From VXYL01 sp965243095 (GTDB lineage: Bacteria > Pseudomonadota > Gammaproteobacteria > Pseudomonadales > Azotimanducaceae), in contig OZ251530.1 of the NCBI GenBank assembly GCA_965243095.1, forward strand, positions 1,674,001 through 1,738,000: a stretch of DNA of 64,000 nt, written 5' to 3'. The translations under genes and the position numbers were made by a program. Each line of letters begins with the position of its first letter. Positions within the stretch are counted from its first letter, which is position 1. The notes under the pieces are model-generated. The model made no database searches. It was not told the DNA's origin and worked only from the letters and a program-made list of their open reading frames with translations. Shown here in pieces: positions 50,287 through 59,461 of this stretch.

Positions 50287-50364
50287 TGGCGCGCCCGCAG
50301 GGACTCGAACCCCGAACCCCCAGGTTCGAAGCCTGGTGCTCTAATCCACTTGAGCTACGGGCGC
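50287..50364 (-). tRNA. tRNA-Arg(UCG)
   Basis: A complete cloverleaf on the minus strand. Acceptor stem GCGCCCG pairs with CGGGCGC; the D arm has GCTC...GAGC; the anticodon stem CCAGG/CCTGG encloses the loop CTTCGAA, so the anticodon is UCG (reads CGA, Arg); the T arm has GGTTCGAGTCCC-type TTCGAGT. Discriminator G and CCA are encoded at 50287-50290. It lies in the gap between dcd and the cytochrome oxidase operon. Confidence 0.93.
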
Positions 50365-50521
50365 GTGTGGTTGCGGATTGTACCGCGCCGGCGCGCCGCA
50401 AAGTTCGGCTTGAACATCGCTCGTCTTTCGCGGACAATGCGCCGCGATTGTGCCGGTTCGCCGAGCAAAGCGGGCGACGGTTTGGACGACGAGGCGGGCA
50501 GGCAAGCGAAGCTAAGGAATC

Positions 50522-51634
50522 ATGGCGGTAGCGATCTTTCTTCTGATCATCGTGGTGGGCTCGGTGATCTTCACGTTCCTGAGCCCGTGGTGGTTCACGG
50601 ACATCGCGTCCAACTGGGGCGCCATCGACGTCACGGTGCTGATCACCTTCTGGGTGTGCGGCGTGGTGTTCGTGGCCGTGGGCCTGTTCATGGCCTACTC
50701 CACGTGGAAGTTCCGCCACCGCGAGGGCGCCCGCGCCGAGTACGAGCCGGAGAACGCGCGCTTGGAGTGGTGGCTTACGGTGGTGACCACGGTGGGCGTG
50801 GTGGCGATGCTGGCGCCCGGGCTCATCGTCTGGGACAAGTACGTCAACGTGCCGGCGCACGCGCAGGAGTTCGAGGTGCTGTCGCAGCAGTGGACGTGGA
50901 AGTTCCGCTTCCCGGGCGAGGACGGCATCCTCGGCACGGTGAACGTGAAGCACACCAGCTTGGACAACCCGTTCGGCATGAACCCGGACGACCCGAACGG
51001 CGAAGACGACATTCTGGTGAACGACCGCGAAGTCCACCTGCCCATCGATCAGCCGTTCAAGGCGCTGCTGCGCTCCAACGACGTGCTGCACGACTTCTTC
51101 GTGCCCGAGTTCCGCGCCAAGATGGACAGCGTGCCGGGCATGATCACCTACTTCTGGTTCACGCCCACGCGCGTCGGCACCTACGAGATCCTCTGCGCCG
51201 AGCTCTGCGGCACCGGCCACCACACGATGCGCGGCTTCGTCCACGTGGACAACCAGGAGGACTTCGACGTGTGGCTGGGCAACCAGCGCACTTGGGCGCA
51301 GATGCGCGACGGCGTGGAGACGAAGGTGTACAGCGCGTTGGCGCAGCGCGGGCGCGAGGTGGCGGAGTCGGCCGGCTGCATCGCCTGCCACTCGCTGGAC
51401 GGCACGCAAGTGGTGGGGCCCACGTGGCAGGGGGTGTGGGGCAGCGTGAAGACGCTCACCGACGGCTCGCAGGTTACGGTGGACGAGGCGTACGTGATCG
51501 AATCCGTGCGCGAACCCGCGGTGAAGATGGTGGAGGGCTTCTCGCCGGTGATGATTCCCTACGACGCCAACGCCGTGCCGGATGAGGACTTGGAGGCGCT
51601 GATCGCCTTCCTGCGCGAGGACGCCGCGCAATGA
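50522..51634 (+). CDS. coxB: Cytochrome c oxidase subunit II with fused cytochrome c domain
   Basis: A 370-aa caa3-type subunit II. Two N-terminal membrane helices (residues about 5-25 and 38-60, plus a third hydrophobic part near 83-105) are followed by the CuA domain: DVLHDFFVP with the first His and CAELCGTGHHTMRG with the two Cys, His and Met ligands. The C-terminal 90 residues are a class I cytochrome c with the heme site CIACH near 284 and the axial Met in PVMIPY. It takes electrons from a soluble donor and passes them to subunit I. It is the first gene of the oxidase operon. Confidence 0.92.
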   Translation: MAVAIFLLIIVVGSVIFTFLSPWWFTDIASNWGAIDVTVLITFWVCGVVFVAVGLFMAYSTWKFRHREGARAEYEPENARLEWWLTVVTTVGVVAMLAPGLIVWDKYVNVPAHAQEFEVLSQQWTWKFRFPGEDGILGTVNVKHTSLDNPFGMNPDDPNGEDDILVNDREVHLPIDQPFKALLRSNDVLHDFFVPEFRAKMDSVPGMITYFWFTPTRVGTYEILCAELCGTGHHTMRGFVHVDNQEDFDVWLGNQRTWAQMRDGVETKVYSALAQRGREVAESAGCIACHSLDGTQVVGPTWQGVWGSVKTLTDGSQVTVDEAYVIESVREPAVKMVEGFSPVMIPYDANAVPDEDLEALIAFLREDAAQ

Positions 51635-51717
51635 CGCCCGGCGCTCCGTTCGCGTACAATAGCCGCACGGCAAGCGGGCGCGGCTCCTCGGCGGCCTAGG
51701 TGGTTTAGGGGAACAAG

Positions 51718-53472
51718 ATGGCACAGGCGGAAATCCCGTATCAGGAGGCGATGCCCCTGCACGACCCACATTCGTGGGTCACCAAATACTGGTACAGCCA
51801 GGATCACAAGGTGATCGCCGTGCAGTACGGCATCACCGCGATGGCGGTGGGCCTCTTGGCGCTGGTGCTCTCGTGGATCATGCGCCTGCAGATCGGCTGG
51901 CCCGGCGCGTTCGACTGGCTGACGCCGGAGCTCTACTACCAGTCCTTCACCATGCACGGCATGATCATGGTGATCTACCTGCTGACGGCCTTCCTGCTCG
52001 GCAGCTTCGGCAACTACCTGATCCCGCTGATGCTGGGCGCCCGGGACATGGTGTTCCCGTTCGTGAACATGATCAGCTACCACGTCTATCTGCTTTCCGT
52101 GGTGATCCTGCTGCTCGGCTATTGGCCCGGCATGGGGGGTGTCACCGGCGCCGGGTGGACGCTCTATCCGCCGCAGGCCATCCTCACCGGCACGCCCGGG
52201 GCGGACTGGGGCATCGTCACCATGCTGCTCTCGCTGGCGGTGTTCATCGTGGCGTTCACGATGGGCGGGCTGAACTACGTCACCACCATCCTGCAGGCGC
52301 GCACCCGGGGCATGACGCTGATGCGCATGCCGCTCTCCATCTGGGGCATCTTCACCGCCACGGTGCTGGGCCTCTTGGCCTTCCCCGCGCTGTTCGTGAG
52401 CGCGGTGATGATGATGCTGGACAACCTGATCGGCACCAGCTTCTTCATGCCGGCCATCAACTCGGCGCTGGAGGGCGGCAATCCGCAGGGGTACGAAGGC
52501 GGCAGCCCGCTGCTGTTCCAGCACTTGTTCTGGTTCTTCGGCCACCCGGAGGTGTACATCGTGGCGCTGCCGGCGTTCGGCGTGGTGTCGGATCTCCTCT
52601 CCATTCACGCGCGCAAGAACATCTTCGGCTACCGCTTGATGGTGTGGGCCATCGTGGCCATCGGCGTGCTGTCGTTCATCGTCTGGGCGCACCACATGTA
52701 CGTGGCCGGAATGCACCCGTACTTCGGCTTCTTCTTCGCCACCACCACGCTGATCATCGCGGTGCCGACGGCCATCAAGGTGTACAACTGGACGCTGACG
52801 CTGTGGCGGGCGAACATCCGCTTCACGGTGCCGATGCTGTTCGCCATCGCCTTCGTGATCACGTTCGTGGTGGGCGGGTTGACCGGGCTCTTCCTCGGCA
52901 ACGTGATCGTCGATGTGCCGCTTTCGGACACCTACTTCGTGGTGGCGCACTTCCACATGGTGATGGGCGTGGCGCCGATTCTGGTGATCTTCGGCGGCAT
53001 CTACCACTGGTATCCGAAGATCACCGGGCGGATGCTGAACGACTTCATCGGCAAGCTGCATTTCTGGCTGACGGCGGCCGGCACCTACGCCATCTACTTC
53101 CCGATGCACTACCTCGGCTTCGTCGGCGTGCCCCGCCGCTACTACGACCACGGCCTCACTTCCGCGTTCTATCCCGAGAGCGCGCAGTGGCTGGACAAGG
53201 GCATCTCCGTGGCGGCGTTCATCGTCGGCCTCGCCCAGTTCCTGTTCATCTACAACCTGGTGGCGAGCTATTGGCGCGGCAAGCCCGCCGGCGACAACCC
53301 GTGGGAGGCCACCAGCCTGGAGTGGCGCACGCCGCAAACGCCGCCGGTGCATGGCAACTGGGGCGAGAAGCTGCCCACGGTGCATCGCTGGGCGTACGAC
53401 TTCAGCGTGCCCGGCGCGAAAGAGGACTTCATCCCCCAAGACGTGCCGCGCGAAGCCGCCAAGACGTCTTGA
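51718..53472 (+). CDS. coxA: Cytochrome c oxidase subunit I
   Basis: A 584-aa heme-copper oxidase subunit with about 12-13 membrane helices. Ligands are visible: low-spin heme His in SFTMHGMIMV, CuB His and cross-linked Tyr region in FFGHPEVYIVALPAFG (a Glu before Val marks the A-type D-channel), His-His in VWAHHMYVAGM, and both heme His residues in VVAHFHMVMG. The N-terminus is somewhat long with a DPHSWVTKYWYSQDHK lead-in. It reduces oxygen and pumps protons. A purine-rich site GGGGAACAAG precedes the ATG. Confidence 0.94.
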   Translation: MAQAEIPYQEAMPLHDPHSWVTKYWYSQDHKVIAVQYGITAMAVGLLALVLSWIMRLQIGWPGAFDWLTPELYYQSFTMHGMIMVIYLLTAFLLGSFGNYLIPLMLGARDMVFPFVNMISYHVYLLSVVILLLGYWPGMGGVTGAGWTLYPPQAILTGTPGADWGIVTMLLSLAVFIVAFTMGGLNYVTTILQARTRGMTLMRMPLSIWGIFTATVLGLLAFPALFVSAVMMMLDNLIGTSFFMPAINSALEGGNPQGYEGGSPLLFQHLFWFFGHPEVYIVALPAFGVVSDLLSIHARKNIFGYRLMVWAIVAIGVLSFIVWAHHMYVAGMHPYFGFFFATTTLIIAVPTAIKVYNWTLTLWRANIRFTVPMLFAIAFVITFVVGGLTGLFLGNVIVDVPLSDTYFVVAHFHMVMGVAPILVIFGGIYHWYPKITGRMLNDFIGKLHFWLTAAGTYAIYFPMHYLGFVGVPRRYYDHGLTSAFYPESAQWLDKGISVAAFIVGLAQFLFIYNLVASYWRGKPAGDNPWEATSLEWRTPQTPPVHGNWGEKLPTVHRWAYDFSVPGAKEDFIPQDVPREAAKTS

Positions 53473-53524
53473 CCGATTCCCTTTTGACGCAGCAGTAGAG
53501 AAGTAGAGAGGAGCCACCCGCACG

Positions 53525-54184
53525 ATGGCGGCAGCAGCCGGTCACGCGACCATTTTCCAAGACTGGGGTTCGGACATCTCCACCTTCAAGGGCGTGCCTT
53601 GGGGGAAGGCGATGATGTGGATCTTCCTCCTCTCGGACACGTTCATCTTCTCCTGCTTCCTCACCGGCTACATGACGGTGCGGACGACCACCGCGGAACC
53701 GTGGCCGAACGCGAGCGAGGTGTTTTCGCTTTCGTTTCTGATTTGGGAGAACGTGCCGCTGCTGCTGATCGCCATCATGACCTTCGACCTCATCACCTCC
53801 AGCGGCACGATGGCGCTGGCGGTGAACTACGGCTATCGGCGCGAGAAGAAGAAGGCCGTGTGGTTGATTTGCGCCACGGCGTTCTTTGGTCTCGTGTTCG
53901 TGTGCATGCAGGGGTTCGAGTGGTGGAAGCTCATTCAAGATGGCGTGAAACCATGGGAGAATCCGTGGGGCGCGGAGCAGTTCGGCGCGTGCTTCTTCAT
54001 GATCACCGGCTTCCACGGGTTGCACGTTTCCGCCGGCGTCGCCTACCTGTTGATCATCGCCCGGCGCGTCCACAAAGGAAAATACGACCACACCAACTAC
54101 GAGATCATCGAGATCGTGGGGCTGTATTGGCACTTCGTGGACCTGGTGTGGGTGTTCATCTTCGCGTTCTTCTACCTGTGGTGA
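53525..54184 (+). CDS. coxC: Cytochrome c oxidase subunit III
   Basis: A 219-aa subunit III with five or so membrane helices, the short form without the first two helices. Markers are VPWGKAMMWIFLLSDTFIF, FFMITGFHGLHVSAGVAYL and the closing IVGLYWHFVDLVWVFIFAFFYLW. It stabilises subunit I and the proton path. The ATG has AGAGAGGAGCC upstream. Subunit IV begins 14 bases on. Confidence 0.93.
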   Translation: MAAAAGHATIFQDWGSDISTFKGVPWGKAMMWIFLLSDTFIFSCFLTGYMTVRTTTAEPWPNASEVFSLSFLIWENVPLLLIAIMTFDLITSSGTMALAVNYGYRREKKKAVWLICATAFFGLVFVCMQGFEWWKLIQDGVKPWENPWGAEQFGACFFMITGFHGLHVSAGVAYLLIIARRVHKGKYDHTNYEIIEIVGLYWHFVDLVWVFIFAFFYLW

Positions 54185-54198
54185 CGGGAGGGATTTAA

Positions 54199-54552
54199 GT
54201 GTCTTCCGAAGTAGGCCAACAACATCCGCTCGGCATCTACTGGGCCGTCTGGGGCGGGCTCTTCGTCGTGAGCGGGTTGTCCTACTGGACGGACTATCTG
54301 CAGGACGGGCTGTTGCGCTGGGGCCTCATCCTGCTGTTCATGTTCGTGAAGGCCGGCTACATCGTCGCCGTCTTCATGCACCTGAAGTACGAGCGCTGGG
54401 CGCTGATCTACGCCCTGCTGCTGCCCCCGGGGGCGCTGCTGGTGCTGGTGGGCCTAATGTGGATGGAGTCCGACTACACGTGGCTCACCCGCGTGCAATA
54501 CTTCGACGCGCCGCTGAACCCGGAGCCGGCGCCGGTGGTGCATCCAGAATAG
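54199..54552 (+). CDS. Cytochrome c oxidase subunit IV family protein
   Basis: A 117-aa protein with three membrane helices: about residues 13-33 (YWAVWGGLFVVSGLSYW), 42-64 (LLRWGLILLFMFVKAGYIVA) and 75-95 (ALIYALLLPPGALLVLVG). The FVKAGYIVAVFMHLKYE motif is typical of the bacterial caa3-type subunit IV. It starts at GTG 54199 with GGAGGG upstream. It ends the oxidase operon; the HiPIP gene is convergent 40 bases away. Confidence 0.88.
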   Translation: MSSEVGQQHPLGIYWAVWGGLFVVSGLSYWTDYLQDGLLRWGLILLFMFVKAGYIVAVFMHLKYERWALIYALLLPPGALLVLVGLMWMESDYTWLTRVQYFDAPLNPEPAPVVHPE

Positions 54553-54553
54553 G

Positions 54554-54577
54554 CGGGCATCCGTCGCCGGACGCCCG
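54554..54577. terminator. Hairpin between convergent oxidase operon and HiPIP gene
   Basis: A 10-bp stem with one mismatch (CGGGCATCCG and CGGACGCCCG) around a TCGC loop, in the 40-base gap between two convergent genes. It lacks a clear T run, so it may act as a weak or bidirectional terminator. Confidence 0.4.
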
Positions 54578-54592
54578 TTGCGGCGCATCAGC

Positions 54593-54931
54593 TCAGGCGG
54601 GCTTCACCACCCACACCGAGCACCAGCCCTTCGCGGCGACCAGGAAGCCCGGCAACAAGGCGCAGGTGCCGCGCCCGTCCTCGGGTTCCGGCCCGGCGGG
54701 CTCCTTCACCACGTAGTGGATGCAGTTGTCGCAGAATTGCGTCTTCTGCTCGTCCGACACCCGCTTGGGGCTTTCGGCCGCGTCGTGGACATAGGACAGC
54801 GCCTTGGCCGTGGGATGATCTTCGGCGATGAGTTCGAGTTCGGCCTCGTCCGCCGCCCACAACCGCCCACCACCAAGCGCGAGCACCGGTATCGTCGCGG
54901 CGCCGCGCCGCAGGAGTTTTCTTCGATTCAT
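54593..54931 (-). CDS. hip: High-potential iron-sulfur protein (HiPIP)
   Basis: A 112-aa HiPIP precursor. A Tat-type signal peptide (RRKLLRRGAATIPVLALGG) comes first. The mature part has the four cluster Cys at 67, 70, 90 and 104 (C-x2-C-x19-C-x13-C), close to the family spacing, and ends with the aromatic GWCSVWV strand. HiPIPs are periplasmic one-electron carriers, known to feed cytochrome oxidases in several gammaproteobacteria. Being next to the caa3 oxidase operon makes it a likely electron donor to subunit II (inference). Confidence 0.88.
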   Translation of the reverse strand: MNRRKLLRRGAATIPVLALGGGRLWAADEAELELIAEDHPTAKALSYVHDAAESPKRVSDEQKTQFCDNCIHYVVKEPAGPEPEDGRGTCALLPGFLVAAKGWCSVWVVKPA

Positions 54932-55052
54932 GGCATGGATTCCCCTTCACATCCCGGTCTTCGCCCGCGCCGCCCTCGGCGCACGGTCGGCGTTGCACCG
55001 GGCGAACAACGCCGACGCCGGAGATTCTACCGCCTCCGCAGGTTCGGAGCAC

Positions 55053-55133
55053 GTCCTGGGAGCGCGGGCGTCTCGCCGGCATTCGGTGAAAGTGCTCGTG
55101 AACGAAAATGCGGGCGAGACGCCCGCGCTCCCA
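55053..55133. repeat. Dispersed palindromic repeat, full unit
   Basis: Arms 55053-55079 and 55107-55133 pair with one mismatch. The unit matches 2584-2662 in both arms and in the loop (GGTGAA near the left and AACGAAAATGCGG near the right). It lies at the 5' end of the truncated permease/peptidase frame and runs through it as ...AGETPALPG, a peptide that marks this repeat and not a gene product. Confidence 0.85.
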
Positions 55134-55139
55134 GGGTCG

Positions 55140-56753
55140 CCGCACGGCTCGACGCTGGTGTGCTTAGGCTTGCTGGCGCTCGGCTTGGCGAACCTCCTCG
55201 GCGGCATAGCGCTGGGCGCTGGCGACGCGCCTTCCACGCGCATCATGCTGGAGGCGATCCACGCCAACTTCGCCCCCTTCGGCTACGCCACGATCCTCTG
55301 CGCTTCGGCCGCGCTCGCACAGCTGCGTCGCGGCCTTTTCGCAACCGCCGGCGCCTTGTGCGTCGTCGCCCTTGCCGGCTTGACGGCCGCGGGACTGCTC
55401 TGCCTCTGCTACCAAGCCCTGCGCGGCGCGGTGATCGAACCCACGCACTACCTGCACGGCATCTACTTCAATCTCGCCTGGCCGGCGCTGCACTTGGCGA
55501 CCCTGAGCGCCTGTGCGCAAGCCCTCTCGCGCCGCCCGTGGATGGCCGCGGTCGCCACCGCCGCGCTGTTCGCCGGCACCAACCTCGCCTTCAACCACCC
55601 GCTGCTCGCCTTCGGGGCACCGGTGAGCCCGTGGTCGAACATGAACGGCTACGGCCCGCATTTCGCGCCGCACTTGGTGGCCGGCATCTTCTGGACCGCG
55701 GCCTTGATCGCGCTACTATTGGCCATCGAGTGCTTGCGCGGCAAACGCTTGGCCCGCCATTCGCTACCCGGCATTTGGGTCGCCACCGTCATCTGCTTGC
55801 TCGCCGGCGCATGGACGCTACGCAACACCGCGCCCGAAAAACCGCCCACACCGCACCCACCGGTGCCCGGGCCCCACCCCGCCTACACGCGCCTCGATTT
55901 GGAAGTGGACATCGACCCCCGGCTACACCGCATCCGCAGCCGCGGCGCCGCGGTGCTGGCCAACCACCACGACGCAGCCATCCCGGTGCTGCGCTTCGCC
56001 TTTGACGAGCGCGTCACCGTCCACCGCCTGCGCCTCACCGGCGACAGAACGGAAACCAGCCCCCCACACCACCGAAGCTACCGACTAAACCGACCGCTCG
56101 CCCCCAAAGAGACCTTGAAGATCACCTTCGACATCGAGCGCACCGAGCACCCGTTCGACCCTCGGCAACAGATTCTCGCCAACGGCGCATCGGCCGCCCT
56201 GACCGACCTCATCCCGCCCCTAGACGCCGCCATCAACCCTCCGGTGGCGTTGCGCGTCCGCATCGCCACCAGTTTGGAGCAGATCGCCATAGCCCCGGGC
56301 CGGCTAACGGGCGAATGGGCCGAAAACGGCCGCCGATTCTTCGCCTACCAAACAGAAGCACCCATACGCCTGCAGGCGCGTGTGTGCTCCGGCCGCTACG
56401 CCACCACCCGCACGGTGCGGCAAGGAGTTGCCATCCACATCCACCACCACCCCGCGCACGCGTGGCGTGTACCGAGCCTTGTGCGCCTCGCCGATAAGGA
56501 CCTCTCCCGTACGCTGGCAGCGACCGGCTACCCACACCGCGTCCTGCACTTGGCGGAAACTCCAGAATACCGTCCCATCGCCCACCCTCCAAGCCTGCTG
56601 GCATTCCGTTGGCGCGGGGCCGCCGCTCCATGCCGGCCGGACGTTGCACATCCGCGACACTCGGTGTTACTTTACTCGGAGTTTCCATTCACGCATCACC
56701 GAGCAACTTCGACCACAGGGCACCACACCGACGCAACTCGATCCCCACTTTAG
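55140..56753 (+). pseudogene. Truncated ABC-permease/M1-aminopeptidase fusion protein
   Basis: The frame holds the middle of a protein family that combines an ABC-transporter permease with an M1-like aminopeptidase (about 1,200 aa when whole). Present are the last five or so membrane helices (HYLHGIYFNLAWPALHL, SNMNGYGPHFAPHLVAGIFW) and the N-terminal beta domain of the peptidase (YTRLDLEVDIDPRLHRIRSRG, LRFAFDERVTVHRLRLTG). The first helices are replaced by a palindromic repeat at 55053-55133, and the frame ends before any HExxH zinc site, the last 50 codons being unlike the family. It therefore cannot be an active peptidase. Partner ABC ATPase genes are absent. Confidence 0.7.
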
Positions 56754-56796
56754 CCGGGAAGTCCATACAACGGATAGTCTGATCGGACTCTCACTC

Positions 56797-58194
56797 TTAC
56801 TCAAGCTTCGTACTGCGGGCATACTTCATGCTACTATGAAATTCCTTGACGTACTTGACTAACGGATGTTCACCCTGCGGCGCACTGTTGTGCCACGCCT
56901 CAATATCAAATCCACATAGACGAAGCGTGTGAACATAGAAGAGAAATTGTGCAGACACATTCATGAAGTACAACACCTTGTCATCTCGGTAATTCCACGG
57001 TACATTCTCCTTACGGTTCCTAGGAGGCCCTCTATGCGTAATGAAATTCCTACACCAAACGACCTGCTCTACAACGTCATTGAAACTCTCCAACCCGATA
57101 GCTCCCAACTTTGTCAAGACGTCCTCACCCATCACGCTCCGTAGCCTCTCTGTCGCGTTTCTTCCATTCGCGTCGCGCGTCCATGTTTCCATGGCCATTA
57201 TGAAATTGACGATCCCGTGCTCTATCGTTCGGTTGAATCTAGCGTCCCACTCTGCCCAATGAACCGCTTCTCGGAAACGATCCGTATTCTTCCTGTGTCG
57301 TGACACCCAATTGGCCGCAATCTTGGCAAGTTCGTTAGAGTGTCTCGATACATCAAAGAGAAAGTGTGTCTTTTTCGGTGCGTCTTTGACTCCCTCGTCA
57401 TCAGAACACACAAGCAATTCTCCGACATGCGCTCGATACGGTGCAGCGCGTCCTTTGTCTGAACTCACTCCATCGTTTTCAACGCTCACTTTCAGCGGCG
57501 GCGATTCTGGCACATGTCCTACCAATGCCGCCAATGCAGACCGTAGACTCTTTGCACGTTCGTACGCATCGTTCCACACGTCTACCTCACCATCTGAGTG
57601 CCAAATGCAATGTAACAACAAGCCCGTTCGTACGTTGAGAGTATTTCCTTTGCGAGACGTTTCGATGCCGCTTGCAATTTCCAAAACGTCGCCATCGATT
57701 TCCGAAGACGCCTTTACCTCATATCCAGCCACGTCTATTCGTATCTTCTTCGGCCAATCATCACGTTTAACGTCGATGGTTCCGACAGGAACATCCATCT
57801 TTGACGTGTCGACAAAATACGTCAACTTCAACTTACGGGCATCGCTATTGAAAACGCCCAAAGTGGCGAATAGAAAACGTACCGTAACTTGAGATGCACC
57901 CGGGTTGGCATCGTATCGACTAACGTGACATCGATGCAACGTGACTTGGCCGGCAATGGTATTGGCAACGAGTCGCCCATCACGGCCAATTAACACCTTG
58001 TCAAAGTCCGGATCCAACGGACTGGAGAAGAGTAGCTGGGCTACACCACCAGTCCTAAGGAACTCCACGGTGCCTGCGACGGCGACGTCCAACGAAACTT
58101 TGTCGGCCAAGTCATATGCGGATAACTCGCCTTCTTCAAACGCGAAGGTGCCAAGAAGCGTGTTGCCGTAATCGAAAGGGCTTGCAGTCGTCAT
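56797..58194 (-). CDS. ApeA-like HEPN abortive-infection protein
   Basis: A 465-aa protein. The C-terminal third has the HEPN ribonuclease motif R-x4-H in VVWCRNFITHRGPP, about residue 380, preceded by helices such as RTIEHGIVNFIMAMETW and ESFNDVVEQ. The N-terminal part starts GNTLLGTFAFEEGELSAY and continues as a long beta-rich domain, like the ApeA N-terminal domain. ApeA proteins are single-gene anti-phage systems that cut tRNA on infection. The gene is clearly less GC-rich than its neighbours and stands alone between a pseudogene and a damaged sulfotransferase gene, as expected for an acquired defence gene. Confidence 0.68.
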   Translation of the reverse strand: MTTASPFDYGNTLLGTFAFEEGELSAYDLADKVSLDVAVAGTVEFLRTGGVAQLLFSSPLDPDFDKVLIGRDGRLVANTIAGQVTLHRCHVSRYDANPGASQVTVRFLFATLGVFNSDARKLKLTYFVDTSKMDVPVGTIDVKRDDWPKKIRIDVAGYEVKASSEIDGDVLEIASGIETSRKGNTLNVRTGLLLHCIWHSDGEVDVWNDAYERAKSLRSALAALVGHVPESPPLKVSVENDGVSSDKGRAAPYRAHVGELLVCSDDEGVKDAPKKTHFLFDVSRHSNELAKIAANWVSRHRKNTDRFREAVHWAEWDARFNRTIEHGIVNFIMAMETWTRDANGRNATERLRSVMGEDVLTKLGAIGLESFNDVVEQVVWCRNFITHRGPPRNRKENVPWNYRDDKVLYFMNVSAQFLFYVHTLRLCGFDIEAWHNSAPQGEHPLVKYVKEFHSSMKYARSTKLE

Positions 58195-58388
58195 CTAGTC
58201 ATCTACCTCAACAGTACTTAACACTAGAAAGTGCTTTCCCAACGGTCATGTCTCCGGCGATCGACAGGCGCGGTCTCCTCGTTCCGGAAGACCTCAAAGG
58301 GGTTCTTTGACTGTCACGCCTACGCGGTCAGGCGGTGCCCATTTCTGCAATGTTCGTCCATGTACGCCATTGTGCCGAAAAACGTGGA

Positions 58389-59021
58389 TCATGTCGAGTG
58401 CCTTGCCTCCAAGGACGCGAGATGTCGTCGGCCAGCTGCGTAGATTTCCAAATCCACTTCGTTGTGGCGTTCGATGAGTCTGCGCGTGTCGGCGGACACG
58501 TCGTATTTTTCCGTCACGTCCTTCGATGGATTGACGTTGTGAGCCGCCATCGGGCGTTTTTGAATGTCAAAACGCCGGCAGAAGATGCCTAGGCTCCTCG
58601 CGTAATCCTCGGTAATGCCAACGAAGTCGAAGCGGTCGAGGTCGAAATTCCACAAGTAGCTGGCGTAGGTGTTGTGGTAGCGCTCGATTTGGCAGAACTC
58701 GGCGAACGTCATGCCCGCCAGGCCGCCTTCGCGCTGCCCGTAGTGGTACCGCGAGATGTAGCGTTGCACGGGGTCGCGCAGCCAAACCGCGAACTCGCAG
58801 CTTGGCGAACCAGCGTACTTGGTCGCGAGAAAGTGCCCGTGTATGCAGTCGTAGCGGCTGAGCAGCTCGTCGGTCGGCACGAACGCTTGGGCGCGAGCGT
58901 TCCGTACGCTGGTCTCATTGGCCAACGGATGGTCGTGGTAGTCCAGCAACAACCGGTCGCCGAACGCAGGGCGCAAGACGGCGGAACGAAACGTGACGCC
59001 GCCGGTCTTGGGGATATGCAC
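58389..59021 (-). CDS. Sulfotransferase family protein with altered 5' end
   Basis: A 210-aa sulfotransferase. The 5'-phosphosulfate loop is right at the start, SVHIPKTGGVTFRSAV, and the 3'-phosphate site is FAVWLRDPVQRYISRYHYG. The frame is open upstream to 59366, but from about 59060 on it passes through one arm of the dispersed repeat (59112-59138) and then through codons that look non-coding. The GTG at 59021 is therefore a stop-gap start; the true first residues before TLISVHIPKTGG seem to have been replaced by the repeat. Function may be impaired or the protein may start at a weak site. It could sulfate a glycan. Confidence 0.65.
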   Translation of the reverse strand: MHIPKTGGVTFRSAVLRPAFGDRLLLDYHDHPLANETSVRNARAQAFVPTDELLSRYDCIHGHFLATKYAGSPSCEFAVWLRDPVQRYISRYHYGQREGGLAGMTFAEFCQIERYHNTYASYLWNFDLDRFDFVGITEDYARSLGIFCRRFDIQKRPMAAHNVNPSKDVTEKYDVSADTRRLIERHNEVDLEIYAAGRRHLASLEARHST

Positions 59022-59111
59022 CGAAATTAGGGTCTTGCGTTCGCGGTTGGTGTCCGGCGAGCTCGCACCGCCTCCTGCGCGGGTGTCACGCGAAGGGGTC
59101 CGACAGCCGAA

Positions 59112-59138
59112 TGCGGGCGAGACGCCCGCGCTCCCAGG
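59112..59138. repeat. Dispersed palindromic repeat, single arm
   Basis: One 27-bp arm, identical to the right arm at 2636-2662, just upstream of the sulfotransferase coding part. The rest of the region 59139-59452 contains no gene or repeat that I can identify. Confidence 0.8.
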
Positions 59139-59461
59139 GTCGCCGCCGCCATCCGGGGTGGACGCGGCGGCCTTGCGGGACACGCGGTGACACCGCCGCG
59201 CTCTCAACCCAACGCCCGTGTGCCCATGCACAAAAACGTCGCACACCCGCTCTTCCCACTCCCCCACGCCCCTCAACCGCCTTCGGCTAGCGTGAAAAAG
59301 CCCTGGGTCCAAAGCCCGCATCACCGCGTCCGTGTCCGGGCAGGCGCCCAATTCCGCTATGTCCAAGGAACTTCCTCCCGCCGAAATGCCGACGCGAACT
59401 ATACGCCGGTCGCCCGCACGCTACAACTATACCTCCACTGTTGCTGGCGTGGTCTTGCGGC

